The notes under the pieces: generated by a model
The model's database searches: none
Told to the model about the DNA's origin: nothing
The model's input: the letters and a program-made list of their open reading frames with translations, nothing else
Shown here: positions 21,001 to 33,600 of the stretch, in pieces
How positions within the stretch are numbered: the stretch's first letter is position 1
Layout: each line of letters begins with the position of its first letter
Assembly (NCBI GenBank): GCA_036346395.1
Contig: CM070602.1
Location: forward strand, 21,647,098 to 21,711,097
DNA length: 64,000 nt
Direction of reading: 5' to 3'
Source of the DNA: Hsuehochloa calcarea
Taxonomy: Eukaryota > Streptophyta > Magnoliopsida > Poales > Poaceae
Program-made: the position numbers and the translations under genes

Positions 21001-24000
21001 CTATGACAGTCAAGATGTTGTCCTTAAAGCTGTTGTACAAACCTACCCCACAAAGACCACAGTACAGGGACTTATTCATCATTCTCCCCCTAAGTCTTGT
21101 GCGTCGTCTTGTGGGAGAGTTGAACCATCCCGATCCTAGAGCAGAACTCGAGGAATTTTACCCTCCCAAGAGGCTTGGTGAAGCGTGTCCGCAAGTGATC
21201 CGTGGTGTTGATGTAGCTCGCCTTGATGCTGCCTTCATCCAAACAGCCTCGGATGAAGTGGTACTTCACCCGGATGTGCTTGCTCCGTTCGTGGAAAACG
21301 GGTTCTTGCCGTAACAGGCGGACTTGTTTCCACCTCGAGCGCCACCGCCAAATGTCTCCGCCGAGGAGATCACCAAGCGCCGAGCGAGCGAGGCGCTGAG
21401 TCGGCGGTGGAAGCCGCTATGTACTCGGCCTCACGGTGACAGGGCCACCACTTTCTTGATCGATCGCCACTAACGAGGCACTTGCCGAGGAAGAAGAGAA
21501 TCCGCTTGTGCTCTTCTTTGGTGTCGATGTCGCTGCGTGGTCGCCGTCGTTTATGCGATGAAGCGCGCGCCACGACACCTCGGGTAGTGCAAGCCGTGGT
21601 CGGAGGTGCCCGCAACGTGGCGGAGGATCCTCTTCACGGCTTGCCGATGCTCGCGCCGTCGGTCGCCGATGAACCGACCGACGTGGCCGACGGCGAACGC
21701 CAAATCTGGGCGCGTGTGGACGAGGTAGCGAAGGTCGCCCACGATCTTGCCGATCTGCGTCGCGTCCGCCTCCTCCGCCGTGCTCTCACGACTCGGGACC
21801 TCTCCTCCATAGGAGTGTGGGTGGGGTTGCGATCGGTGAGCCCGCCACTTCGACGGTGCGCTTGGCGTGGCGGTCTGGTTGAAGGAGATATCGGAGTCGT
21901 CTGGTGGACCTCGATCCCTGTGTAGAAGGAGAGAGCCCCAAGTCGCTCATCCGAAGGCGGTCTTCATCTCGCTTTGAACGCCTCGACCTCGCCCTCCTTG
22001 GGCCGGTGATCAGCAGTCGTCGACGTGACGCCCGCGCCAGGCGTTGCCGCTTTGCCCCGCCGTGAGACCGCACCTCGTGTGCGCTCTGCTGAAACCCATT
22101 TGCTTGAGGTGGAGTCCAACTTAGCGTTCGGGCTCGTGGTGCTGCTGCAAGCCATAGAGGCCTTGCGCGCAGCGGAGAACCTGCCCTCCTGCCGGGGATG
22201 ACGAATCCGGCGGTGACGACGTGAGGCCTCCTCCTTCAAGTTGCCGCTGAGGAAGGCGGACTTGACGTCCATGTGATGGACGCGCCAATCCTCCCGGGCC
22301 GCAAGTGCGAGGAGAAGACGAACGGACTCCATGCGCGCGCGGCGCAAGCGCGTCATCGAAGTCGACCCTCCTGCCGCATGAAACCTCGTGCCACCAAGCG
22401 AGCCTTGTGCTTGATGATGGCGCCGCTTCATCCCACTTCGGCGAACACCCACTTAAGGGTGATCGCCGGTGGCCGGCAGAAGATCCGCCACCTCCACGTC
22501 CGGTTCCGCTCGGCGGCGTCATCTCTCGCTTCATCGCGACACGCCATGCCGCGTCTCCCTCCGCCTCGCTGAAGAACGAGGCTCGCCGTCGTCGCCGCGC
22601 CAAGCGCTCTCCAAGTCGAAGGCGTCTTTGCGCCAGATCCGAGGATGGCCGCTCCGAGGATGTTGTCCATGGTACGATAAGCGTAGAGGCTCGTCGTCGT
22701 GGTAGCGTCGGCGGTCCTCGTCGTGAGACAATGAGATAGCGAACTCCACCATGCGCCGCTTGCTCGTCGTGGACCGGCTATTGGGGCCGATCCGGTGGTG
22801 TGGCCTCCGGTGCGGGAGAGTGGTGAGCCGGTGCGGGAGAGCGTGGCGTGGCCGTCTGCGAAGGTGGTAGAGCACTCGCCGGGCGGTGGCGAGCAAGGTG
22901 TCGAGGTGGGCGAGCTCGGTGAAAACGAGCCGCTAGCTCCCGGCTCTCTCGAAATGGACGTGGTCGACAACAAAGTCCCCGAGTCGAAGTCGAACCGTCG
23001 CCCACCGCCTTGTCCCTCGTCCCGCCTCGCCGCCGTCGAACACAACGTCACGCTAGATCTGGGCCTTGTGTGTGACAGGTCGAGGATGCGGTAGGCCTTC
23101 GAGCCTCCGCGTGGCCGATGAACACTCCGAGTGCTCACTGCCGAGCTTACCTATGTGACCAAGCTCCTTGGCGAGCGAGAGAGCGAAGACCCGCAAGTGG
23201 AGACCGCCGGCTTGCGTCCATGCCAAGCCTCGTCGGCGTCCCGCCATCGAGCGCCTTGGTAAGCGGCGGTTGAGGATGTAGACGGCCGTTACCACCGCTC
23301 TCCCGAAGACACCGCATCCCTCTGCTGAGGAGGGCGAGCCATCCCTACAACCGTCTGTTGCGCCGCTCGACGACACCGCTCTGCTGCGGTCATGACGGTA
23401 GCCGAGTAGTGGCGCTGAATGCCCTCATCAGCAAAGATGACGCGAATTCACCGCCGTGAATTCACCGCCGTTGTGCAGCAAAGACGCCGCAGCTTGCGGC
23501 CGCGCTCGCCTCGCAGCGGCTGCGTGCGCTGATGGCGTCCGCAACTCCCTTGCCGCCGAGACCATCACCCACATGTAGCGAGAGAGATCGTCGACAAGCG
23601 GCAAGAAGTAGCGTCGTCCTCTCCGGTGTGGCGGTGTCACCGGGCCACACAAGTCCCGTCACGAGCTCGAACCTCTCCTTGGCTCTAAACTACTTTCTTT
23701 GGGAAAGGGAGTCGCCTGCTTCGTCAACACGCAGACATCGCAGAATCGCTCCACATGGTCAAGGCACGGCGGGCCTCGCACCATTTCCATGGCACCGAGC
23801 CGCCTGTGGCCTCGAAGTGAAAGGTGCCCAAAGCGTTCGTGCCATCGCCACGCCTCGTCGTCCCGACGAGCGGCGAGACAGAGGGTTGTGCCACCGCCGT
23901 GAAGCATGTAGAGTCGATTTGCGCCTCGTTACCTTGGCAAGAAGGCGGCGACGAAGATCCCAAATCCGCGAACCCGTGCTCGATCTCGACACGAGCCGTT

Positions 24001-27000
24001 CTCATCGAGCCGCTCAAGTCGATGATGGAGTTCCGCAGATCGGGGATGTAGTACGCCGGTGAGCGTACTGTGCTCACGGACATGGCGGTGAAGATGACGG
24101 AACCGACGCCCTTGATTTCCACGCCGGGCGCCCCAAACTTGACGGAGCCTCGGACGCCGAGTCAAACTCGGCGAAGAACTCCGCTGACCGGTCATGTGAT
24201 GGGTGGCGCGGTGTCGAGGCACCACCCGTCCGATCCTTGTCGTTGCCGAGCCGTGGCCGGGAGGCATGTGCTTTGGCTCGTCAAGGTGGAGAGAGCCATC
24301 GCTGCGGCCGGTGCGGCGGAGGTAGTTCGATGCTCGCATGAGCAATGAACAGAGCCGCTTCCTCCTCCTCCTCACTGCGCTGCGGCGTGGGCTCGCAGCG
24401 TCGTGGTATCGACAATCTCGCCCAATGACCAAGCTTGCGCGGCTGTGGCAAGAGTCGTCTCGTCTTGGCTTTGCTTGCCGGTGCGCCGCTGGCACCTCCA
24501 CGATCATTACCCTCGGCGACGTCCTCGCACCCATGCTCGGCGTCTTTGCGCGGCTTGCGCGCTTACCATGCTTATGTCGCTGTCGTGGAAGAAGGCTCCC
24601 TTCTTCCTGCCACCTTGGCCGCGACCATCGCTCCCGAGCGAGGAGGAGCTTCCCGCCAATGGAGACGGTCCCGAGAGGCGTTGTGGCTCATCGTCATCAA
24701 CAACCTTGAGGCGACCGCGCCTCCTCGATCGTCATCGTGGAGAGGTCCAGGCGAGACTGATCGAGCGGGCCGCCCGCTTGTACTTCTCGGGGCGCAGCGG
24801 AAGAGCTTTTCCATGCCTCTCCTCGCCGTAGGTGTCGTCGCCGAACCGCACTACCGCAACAAAGTGTTGAGACGGAGAACAAAGTCATCCACGCCCTCAC
24901 CGGCTTGAAGGCCAAGTGCTCCCGCTCCGCGCGGCGTGCGCAATGTAGACTTGCGGCGCGGCCGCCGCCGATCGTCGGCCGCAATGATGGCGTCCCAAGC
25001 CTCTTTGGCGATCCGCTTGTTGGTAGCGAAGCGCATCTCGGCGGATCTGCGGTGATGAGAGCATCCAGCGCCCGTCGATCCTAGTCGTAGTCAACGTCGC
25101 CGTACCGGACTGCATCCCACATATGCCGGACCTCGAGTTTTACCCTCATCACCGCACCCGCTCGACATAGTTGGTCTTGGTAAGGGTAGGCCACCACCGC
25201 CGGGCCGACGTCCTCGACGACGACTGGTACCGTGGTGACCACGGTCCGTCATCGGGAGAGAGCGCGTCGCTGGAAGGCCGCGCTCTCCGTCGACCCGTCG
25301 CCGCCGTCGGCGCGCCTCCTCCAGAGCGCCACCGGCGCATCCATCCGCTGTCTGGGTTGTCGCGCGCTTCGTGGCGTCTTGTGCGGCCGCCATCTGCGCC
25401 ACTTCGCTTCTCTGCGCCTCCTCTCCGGCCGCTCAAGGTCCGCGTCGGCGCTTGCTATCGCAGAGATGGAGCTTTATTCTTGCCATATAAAACCTTGACC
25501 TCAGAAACTTGACCTCGCTGCCGCCGCTGCCGCCGCCCGCCTTCCGCCTCCTTCCACTCTCCGCCTGCTCCGCCGCTACCCGACCTTAGCGCCCTTCGCC
25601 CGCCGCACTGCCGCCCTTCGCTGGCATGCTGCTGCTGCCGCATGCGAAGCTCGGCCTGTCTCACGACGCTGTGTGTGCTCGAGGCGATCGAAGGCCGAGA
25701 TTGCCTCGCGGACATGGCGCGCTTCGAAATTTGTCAGCGTGGAGAGGGTCGCCGACGAGCCTTGCCGTCTCCGGAGAGAGGAGCGAGGGGGACAATGGGG
25801 CTAGCTGCGAGGCCGGAGACGGAGATGAGCGAGAGATGCTCGGGCTGAGGATAGTATGGCTCGATACCACTTGTTACTCATTGGAGTCTTGTCATGTTGG
25901 TGATAGCAAGATCCTTACTCTCATGGAGAGGATGACACTTGGAGATGAGGCAATTTTTTTCTTGGATTTCTATCACAATGCCATGCCAACTCGAGGGTTG
26001 GGGATACATATTTATAGGCTGTCAACCAGCCAAACATATGCTAAGATGCTATCCTAAGATGTTGTCCTATGACAGTCAAGATCTCATCCTTAAAGTCTGC
26101 TTTGTCCTATGACACCAAGATCTTTGTCCTTAAAGGCTGCATCATAGGGCAGTCAAGATCTTGTCCTATGACAACCAAGATCTTTATCCTTAAAGCTGCT
26201 GTATAAACCTACCCCACAAAGACCACAGTACAGTGACTTATTCATCACGAATGAACTGTTAACAAGTTGGGTACATGCACTAAACATCCCCATAATAGTT
26301 TTCTTTCCAGTTGGATGCTACATTAGACAACCCAGAATTCATATTCCACCTGAAAGTCATTTAACTTCATCATTCTAGTGGGTATTATATAATCCTAAGG
26401 AAATGTGAATGGAATGGCTCTTTAAATGCAAGCATAAAGGGTGTTCCCGGAACAGAAGCTAGGTGTTTACTACTATAAAGAGAAATGGCTAGTAAATAAA
26501 GAGAATATAGCTCTATAGATTAATGTCGGATCAATAACATCATAGGTGTTAGCATAGGTAAAAAAACAGCCGGTTACCGGCCTCTGCCAAAAAACCACTT
26601 GATTCTGCCCCGACCAAAAACCAGTTTTCGGCGGTCCCAAGAAAAACCGCCGGGATATTTAAATTCAAATTCAAATTTTTGACTCTATAATGTCCTTCCT
26701 CAGTTGGTTTAGTCATTGTTATACTAGATTATGTATTGAAACATTAGTTTTTAGTATATTTAGGACTTTTAAAATTGCATTATTCCAAATTTCAACTTGC
26801 TAATTACAAATTTTCTCTATTTTCCGGTTTTTCCTGGTATTTCAACCGGTTTTTCCGGGTTCCGGGAAAACTTCAATTCAAATTTTGAATTTTAAAATTT
26901 GACCGGTATTTTTCCGGTTTTTCCGGTAACCGGCCGCCGGCCGGGATTCCGACCGAATCCGGTTTTTCAACCCCTAGGTGTTAGCTTACCCAAAGAATTG

Positions 27001-29144
27001 ACATAACCTTCAAGAGAGTATCGTTGGCAAAGCTCATCAACCTTCTCCATATAGCCTGCTTCCATAGCCAGATATACCTGTGCCAGAAGGTAAGCTTATT
27101 TTTTAGGATACTGATACATGAGGATTATCAGCAAATAATAGTCATTATAAAGTAGATGAGGATCAGCTTCCAAAATACCATCATACATGCCCAACAAATA
27201 ACCCAAAAAAAACAATCTCCTAGCCATTTCATCTGGTGAATGAAGGTAATGGCATATAGGAATCTATGTCTAGTCAAATGCAGAGATAGAATTCCCGTCC
27301 GGTAACCGCCGGTTACCGGCCGAGGTCCGGGATTCAAAATCCCGGCCGGTTTTCCTGGGTTTTGCAATTTCAAATTTCAAATGTCGAATTTCGGTTGGTT
27401 TTTAAGCAAATTCAAATGAAGTTTAACCGGGTTTTTCCCGGGAAAACCCGGCCGGTCCGTTCCCGGTCTCCGGGCGGGATTTGGTCCGGTAATGGTTTTT
27501 TTATCCCTGGTCAAATGGATCTGCCATTTTATTGAGATAAATACCTTCATGATCTCGGACATGTACGTAAACAATGAACATGACCGAAAAGTTGATTGTG
27601 ACAATGTGGATGCATATTACCAGGTATTCCATGAGTTTTGTTTCCTTCTGGGCCCGGACTTCTGCAATATCCCAACAACCTTTCTCAGCCAGCTTCTTCA
27701 ATAAACTGCAAATACAAAAGATTTCAAAATTTTAAAAGAATGGTAAACAACATAGTTTACAAGTACTTTGCATTGAACAACAGGAAGGTTACCTCTCTTT
27801 ATACAAATAGTTAACATCTGGGAACTCTTCTGTAAAGTCATATTGTTTCACCAACTCGTTCGCACTCTTTATCATTTTCAGATCTAGATACTTTTGGATG
27901 ATTAAACATATCATTTCCTTTCCCATGAAAGCTGCCCACTTCTCGGCTGCCTTGAATTGATTACTTTCAATCAGTTTTATGAGAAAGGACTCATCACAAC
28001 ACTGGATGGAAAATCGTGTAATCATGGTTACAGCAGTCACATAGGATTCTGATTTCATAAGGGATTGCACATACTGTTTGAGATGTCCTGTTGCTTTCAC
28101 TAGATCTTCATCACCCAACTCTGAACCATACAAAGCATGGGCCATATCTCTCAACTCAATATCAAATGTCTCAAGAAGCTTTACCAGAATACGTTCCTCA
28201 TGGTGTACAACAGAAGCAAGGATATCGAGAACAAGTAGGGCAGCAAGATGCTTTGCATCAAAGAAATCTTTCTGTACAGATTCCACAGATTTCAAATGCC
28301 TTAGAGAAGACATCAACATATGGCTGAACCCTTCAGCATAAGTCTGCCCCAGCAAAGGTATAATGTACATGCATTGAACAATGTACGTGAACGGGCCTGG
28401 CTGAGGACCATTGTTTAATGCCCTTTTTACCTGCTGCTGAAGGATCCTGAACTTTGGGGTTGCTTTGTGGGTTCCTGAATTAAAGGTTACAAAAGGTCAG
28501 TTGTATGAACAAGCATAACAATAACATTAAAAAAAGTACAAAAACTAGAAGATCAAGGATCAGATTGACACTAAAAAGCAAAAAAAAAAAACATATAGCA
28601 CATCTATGTTGGAGTAGAGAACAACTTTTCTTACGCTAAGCATAAATTGCAAAAAGTTTGCAAAGCCAAAGAATTAAAGAGCCTATGTTTGGCATTAGTC
28701 AAATTTGAAATTATATTGTGATGATAAAGTTTACCTCACCTCAATCATTACAGATTGTCAGATTCCATTGGAACTACTATGGACAAATCTGTAGCTATCA
28801 ATATGTAAAATAGGATATCTATTTTCTATAACATTTTTTTTGGAAGATTATGTCACACTATTTTGATTTCATGGCAAAAAAACTAGTTGCAGCCATGCTT
28901 GAAGAAAAAGATTTCAGCACAGGAATACTGTAGATACTGAAGTACAAAGTACAAATACATGGAAATTTTGGGATAACTTAAAGAAAATAGGTATACCATA
29001 TAGGTAGCAATCCTTCAAAAGATACATAAATGTAGCTGCAGAAACATGTGACAGATCAGAAAATGAGTGTAAGCATATGGACCGCTGCTCAATATGTTGA
29101 TTGCTTTCACAGCCTTCCTGGGTCTCTGCCTTGAAACAGCCCAT
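18072..29144 (-). CDS. MUT-7-like 3'-5' exonuclease (DEDDy), 10 coding exons, 562 aa
   Basis: Predicted exonuclease of the DNA_pol_A_exo1 family, which removes nucleotides from 3' ends; plant members are annotated as exonuclease mut-7 homologues (animal EXD3/MUT-7). Coding exons, read on the minus strand: 29144-28997, 28474-27793, 27705-27621, 27077-26990, 20121-19937, 19500-19368, 19250-19114, 18981-18907, 18321-18208, 18113-18072. All use GT-AG and sum to 1689 nt without a stop. The N-terminal half is helical ('ICLHSFSDLSHVSAATF', 'ATPKFRILQQQVKRALNN'). The nuclease half has exo I 'IGVDCEWKPN', exo II 'NLQCDLHQLSQSYGE' and exo III 'KEYAALDAVVLVHIF' with the Tyr of the DEDDy type. Start ATG follows an acceptor at 29166. 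Intron 4 (6868 bp) holds a copia element and a MITE; intron 3 holds another MITE. Confidence 0.9.
20685..21081 (-). repeat. 3' LTR of copia B with minisatellite
   Basis: 397 bp. It contains repeats of TGTCCTATGACAGTCAAGAT and variants (20868-21033); the CTATGACAG/CTGTCATAG core appears in both orientations. The 5' LTR has fewer units, which explains its smaller size. Confidence 0.9.
21370..25715 (-). pseudogene. gag-pol of copia B, scrambled by small indels
   Basis: Read leftwards: gag core 'MRFATNKRIAKEAWDAIIA' (25036-24850), protease with 'THHMTGQRS' around 24230, GAG-pre-integrase 'WHERFGHLSLRGHRRLG' (about 23850), integrase 'FLPLVDDLSRYMWVMV' (about 23600), RT 'MESVRLLLALAAREDWRVHH' with 'MDVKSAFLSGNLKEE' (about 22350-22260), and RNase H 'LRYLVHTRPDLAFAVGHVGR' (about 21735). 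Nearly every domain is in a different frame from the next, through many 1-3 base losses in GC-rich DNA. The catalytic YVDD of RT is not seen. The + strand ORFs here are shadows. Confidence 0.85.
25872..26247 (-). repeat. 5' LTR of copia B
   Basis: 376 bp. A TATA-like box (CTATAAATA on the minus strand, 26017-26009) precedes the PBS side. The repeat array at 26040-26200 is a shorter version of the one in the other LTR. Confidence 0.9.
26553..26976. mobile_element. hAT-type MITE in intron 4, 14 bases from the splice donor
   Basis: About 424 bp flanked by the 8-bp duplication GGTGTTAG (26545-26552 and 26977-26984). The right end reads CCGGTTTTTCAACCCCTA, so its inverted form TAGGGGTTGAAAAACCGG is a hAT-like terminus; the left end (TAGGTAAAAAAACAGCCGG) is a degenerate match. 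The interior is rich in CCGGTTACCGG and CCGGTTTTTCC and has no ORF. The donor of exon 4 begins at 26989, so only 13 intron bases separate them. Confidence 0.8.
27281..27509. mobile_element. hAT-type MITE in intron 3 (229 bp)
   Basis: Flanked by a perfect 8-bp duplication GTCAAATG (27273-27280 and 27510-27517). The ends are CAGAGATAGAATTCCCGTCC and, inverted, CAGGGATAAAAAAACC, a short imperfect TIR. The interior is dominated by CCGGTTACCGG and CCCGGGAAAACCCGG palindromes like the MITE at 26553, so the two are probably one family at different divergence. Confidence 0.85.
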
Positions 29145-30491
29145 ACTTCAAATAAACATACCCAACCTGTGTACCAAAACACATATTCGAAATTAGCATC
29201 ATGAATTCAACTTTTTCCAAGAAAAAAATAAAAGCCTGAGGCAGATTCATATCATCATATGGTGCATGCACCCCTTCACTTTGACAGAAAATATTTATTT
29301 ATGCTCAATGCTAGCTGCCAATATTCAACTGTAAATCTGGTAGAGAATTTAATATACAGTTATCATGTCAACATTTTTACCCGCTTCCAGCATTTCTGGC
29401 AAGCTCCAGTACTTGTTTTGACAGGATTAAAATACAATTATTCCCTTATTGAACCTCAATTCTACATACTGGGGAGAGAGATAGGCAGACAGACAGAGAG
29501 TGCTGAAGCAAATATTATTGCACATCACTTATACACATATAGCTAGGGAATATACAAAACTTAGGGAATTCCAGGACTACTAGTGTTGCCCCTACCCCCA
29601 AACAGCACATTTTCCTATTAGACATATAGTAGTACATGATACTGATTATAGGAATGAAATGGAACACGGCTTCTGTTTAGGAACAACGTGGGCAACGTAA
29701 TAACTAATCCACATCTTCCTAAACAAGAAATGCACAACACTATACTATTTTAGGTCCCTAAATCCTAAAAATTCAGATGTCCAAGTGTGTGATCCACGGA
29801 AGAACAGTATGAAGAAGAGAGCATGTTATCACTTCAAAGCTTTCCAGGCTCCCAGCAGAAGTTTTTCTTCCTACAATCACTACGGCGATAATTCGTTCCA
29901 TTGAGCTCCTAGGATCACCAAGATAACATAAACTATCTTCCCTCTCTGTTTCAATCCGTTGCACTTTTGAACCCTCTCCGTAAAGGTAAAACCATCAAGC
30001 TAAGATATGTAATGCTCTGTACGCTGTACCCATTACATGCAAAGAAGAAATCAGCAAGGTAAAAGAAGAAAGGAATTCACTAAAATACCTTAACCTAGTT
30101 CATTGCACATACGTGTGCTCATCAAATCAAGTTTTTCATTCTGATGGCTGAGACGAACTGGGGAAAAGAACTCTATATTCTTCTTATCATCTTCAGAAAA
30201 TTAGAGGCCAAGAAATATACAAAATTATCATAATAACAGAAAAAATGAAGCGAGGGATTACACATTTGTCCCTCACGCAAACCCCCATTTCGCAAACCCC
30301 CCAAGAAAATAATAAAAACTACCACGGGAAGATTTAACAAGAAACTGTGAATAAATGACAGAAAATAAATCCCCACATAAACACAAAAAACCGCTTGAAA
30401 CTTTGCAGCCTTCTAACACAGGAGAATCGCATAGAAAGAACTCGTGTATCTCACCATAGGTGGAGAAAACAAAGCAAGAAAACGTGATACC

Positions 30492-30600
30492 TGTTGGGGT
30501 TCCGGTCAAACTTCTTCCCCACCCTCTCCTTTGAGATCAGAAGATTCCTGGTACAATGGGATTTTAGGGTTTGTGGGGGGCTTTTGAGGTTGGAAAGGTG
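30492..30600 (-). promoter_or_regulatory. Probable 5' non-coding first exon of the exonuclease gene
   Basis: On the minus strand a GC-richer segment ends in AACCCCAACAG|GTATCACG, a good donor at 30491, and the coding exon is preceded by an acceptor GGTACACAG|GTTGGG at 29166. A 5'-UTR intron of about 1.3 kb (29167-30491) is the simplest reading. The 5' end is not defined, and extra small UTR exons are possible. The intron itself shows nothing notable. Confidence 0.5.
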
Positions 30601-33600
30601 AGCATTATCTAGATTTTAGAGAGGGGGAGGGAGTAATAGGACACTAATTTGCCGTTTAAGGAGAAGAAAGAAGAAAGGGCACGGGAGCGGCACCACCCGA
30701 AGGGCTTGCGCATTGTTTCCGTTTTTGGCTCTCTTTATCATATGCTTCTCTTGGCTCTTTGTTCTCTTGCATTTTCACCCTTGAGGTTCTTCATTCTCGT
30801 GTAAAAATATCACATGGCCTTTTGGAATTTAGAATTTCAGATCTCATTCTGATCCGATCCAATAGATTTTTGGGGTTGGTTAGGATCTTTCATCCAAGTT
30901 GAAGTGCTAATAATGGGTGCATTGATCCTACTAATCCAAGCATAGGAGCCAGTAGGATTCCCGACAAATAAGCTATACTCCAACAAACCGAGCAGTGAGT
31001 TCAGTGGGAAAGCATATGCCTACGCTCCATAAATTACTTCCACTTGAGATCTAGCGTGTACTAGCAGGACACATATGTGTCCATGTGTAGTGTGAGTGGG
31101 ATGTGCATGAATGTATGCCCTTGTTCTAATCTCAAAGAAAAGCTACACTGCAACCGTGGTTGAGGGTACCATGGATATTCATGTGATCCTACATCTTATT
31201 TAAGGATCGTACTACAAAACGGATTTAGATTTGATAAACCTGGTAAGCTCTATTTTGGACTAAAATTCAACTAGGACAAAGCCCACAAACTGAGATTTAC
31301 CCATGCATATACATAAAACTTGCTCTAACCTAACAACTAGCAAACAAAAATCGAAACACCAAATCATGCTACTTTGTGCTAGCCAACCCTACTACTAGTG
31401 GCGGATCTAGAATTTGACCATGCCTTGGGCTAAATTCTTAAAAAAACACTAATTTCTACCAACGCTAGGACATAACAAAAATATGTAAATATAGGTTGTT
31501 TGCACAGACTGCATTAGTCTAGGATTATGCTAGTGCACACAACAGTAACATCAATGAAATATCATTACATATGCAAAGCTAACTAAGGAATAGGCGAACA
31601 ACCATAATTATCATTAACGATCTTAAGGTCAAAATTTACAATTAATACCTCAGAAGGCGAGTAACTCAAATAAGCTGCAGCGGAAGGAAATAGAATAACT
31701 TCAGTGAAGTCAATCCATATGTCCATAGACAATCGACTAGAGTAGCGCGACCTAGTTCTCCACGATACTTGAAGTGGAACTTGTTAATCAACGATGAACC
31801 GATGTAGTCTTCTCCAACTGAACAATATTTTTTATAGCAAGAATGAGTACATAGAGTACTCAGCAAGTCGCACCACATAATACAATTATAGATGATGGCT
31901 TATTCCAAGGGATATGGCATATATGATTATTTTGCATAAAAGCAACAATTGTAGTTGAATATGAATAATAAATTGAAAGAAAAATTTAAAACAAATAATA
32001 GTAATAGTTTCACAATAATATGATAATGCAAACTAAGAATTAACCAGGGTAGGATGACAAAAGATCCTGGTAATACAATGAGAAAAAGTGGATATAATCA
32101 AATGGGTGAATAACTAATCCCAAAACATTTAAAGAACTAAATACTTGAAGTAAAATGCAATAATTTGAATCAAAGTAGTTTTTTTAACTGGGTTCAACAT
32201 GGTCAAAGGTACAACTTGCCTTGCTATAGCAATGATGTTCTTATTTTATCTTTATTCTTCTATTTTCTAGACCTTTAGCTCCTTCGGAACGATTCCGGAA
32301 CGTCAACATCTAACGAGAGAGAAAACACACAAACAAACAAATTCAAAAAGATGAACCAAATAAACACTAAATTGAAATTGAATGGAACTAAGACGTATGT
32401 CTTGAATTTAGAAACTTGAATAGGTTCAATCGGAGTTCGTATGAGAAAAAAGGAGCTCTCGAAAGTTTGATAGGGAAGGAAAATATTGAAAAAGAAAAAG
32501 GACAGATAAACTGGCTAGTGGGGTCCACGGAATATTCCTGAAATATTTTATTTCAAAAAATTTGGAAAAGGCTAAGTATATGACATGTGGGATCCACTTG
32601 AATAATTGAATATTCGGAATTAAAATAATTCCAAAAAAAAAAAAAAGAGAATGACATGTAGGACCACCGGTCTATATACCAAGCCCACAAGAAGGTGCAA
32701 GTTCACGGTGGACCGGGTCCATGCGGCTATGGTTGACCAAGGTTGACTGACATGTAGGGACCGTATGTAAGTGAGAGAAGAAGATCTAGGGTTTGGATTG
32801 AGTGGCTGACGGGTGGGATTTACATGTTAGAGAGAGGATTTTAGGTCTTGCCACACAACGATGAGGTGGCTGACACGTCATGGAGAGGAGGTAAGGTGAC
32901 GGCTAGGTGGCATGGGATGTGGCGGCTGACACGGCACGAGGTGGCGATGATATGGCAGATGACAAGTGGGGCCTGCACGTCAGAGAAACAGGGAGAGAGG
33001 AGGAAGTTGTGGCCTTTCAAGTCAACGCCGACGGCGGCGAGCCGTGGCCGATGGAACTCCGTCAATGGCAACTTGGTGGAGCTCCTATGGGAATGACGGG
33101 ACGGCGGCGGTGGCTCTAGTGAGGTCCAGGAAAGGGCAAGTGCGGCTTAGGCAAGCGCGCGAGGGTGGCGGGGCAAACCAAGACGGTGGTGGATCGGCTG
33201 GAGGACGGGGACGGCAGCGAAGCAGTTGTGGCGGTGTGGCTCCGCTCTAGCTTGGCGGCGGTTGGAGAACATAGAGGAAGAGAAGATGGGGTGAAGGAGG
33301 ACACCTCACCTGTGATGGCGCAAGCAGCAAGGAGCTCAGGAACGACTTCAATGGCGATGGTGGCTCAGCTTCAACTCCGACGAGCTCGAGCAACGCGACA
33401 ACAACGTCTCTGGTGACGGTGTTAGGGCAACGGAAGCAGCAGGGTGAGGGGCACGCAACGCGAGGTTGGCCCCTGGGCTTTTATTGCCTCGGGTGGCGTG
33501 CTGGGCACGGACACCGAGCGGCGGCGGCGGCGCTGGCTGGCAGGTGGGCTCGAGCAGTGCGGCGCTAGGGTTTCAACTGGGCCTTACGCTGGTGAGCTGG

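Larger units (their letters stand above)
20685..26247 (-). mobile_element. Complete Ty1/copia retrotransposon B inside an intron (5563 bp, TSD CGAAT)
   Basis: LTRs 20685-21081 and 25872-26247 are flanked by the 5-bp duplication CGAAT (20680-20684 and 26248-26252). The PBS on the minus strand (TGGTATCGAGCC, 25869-25858) lies two bases from the 5' LTR, and the polypurine tract (CTTAGGGGGAGAA, 21094-21082) abuts the 3' LTR. The interior carries gag-pol in order on the minus strand but in many frames. It sits in intron 4 of the exonuclease gene in the same orientation, between exon 4 (ends 26990) and exon 5 (starts 20121). Confidence 0.95.

Noticed and set aside
21482..25500. Plus-strand ORFs up to 176 codons within copia B
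   Set aside because: Antisense to gag-pol; composition is Arg/Ala/Ser with no recognisable domain.
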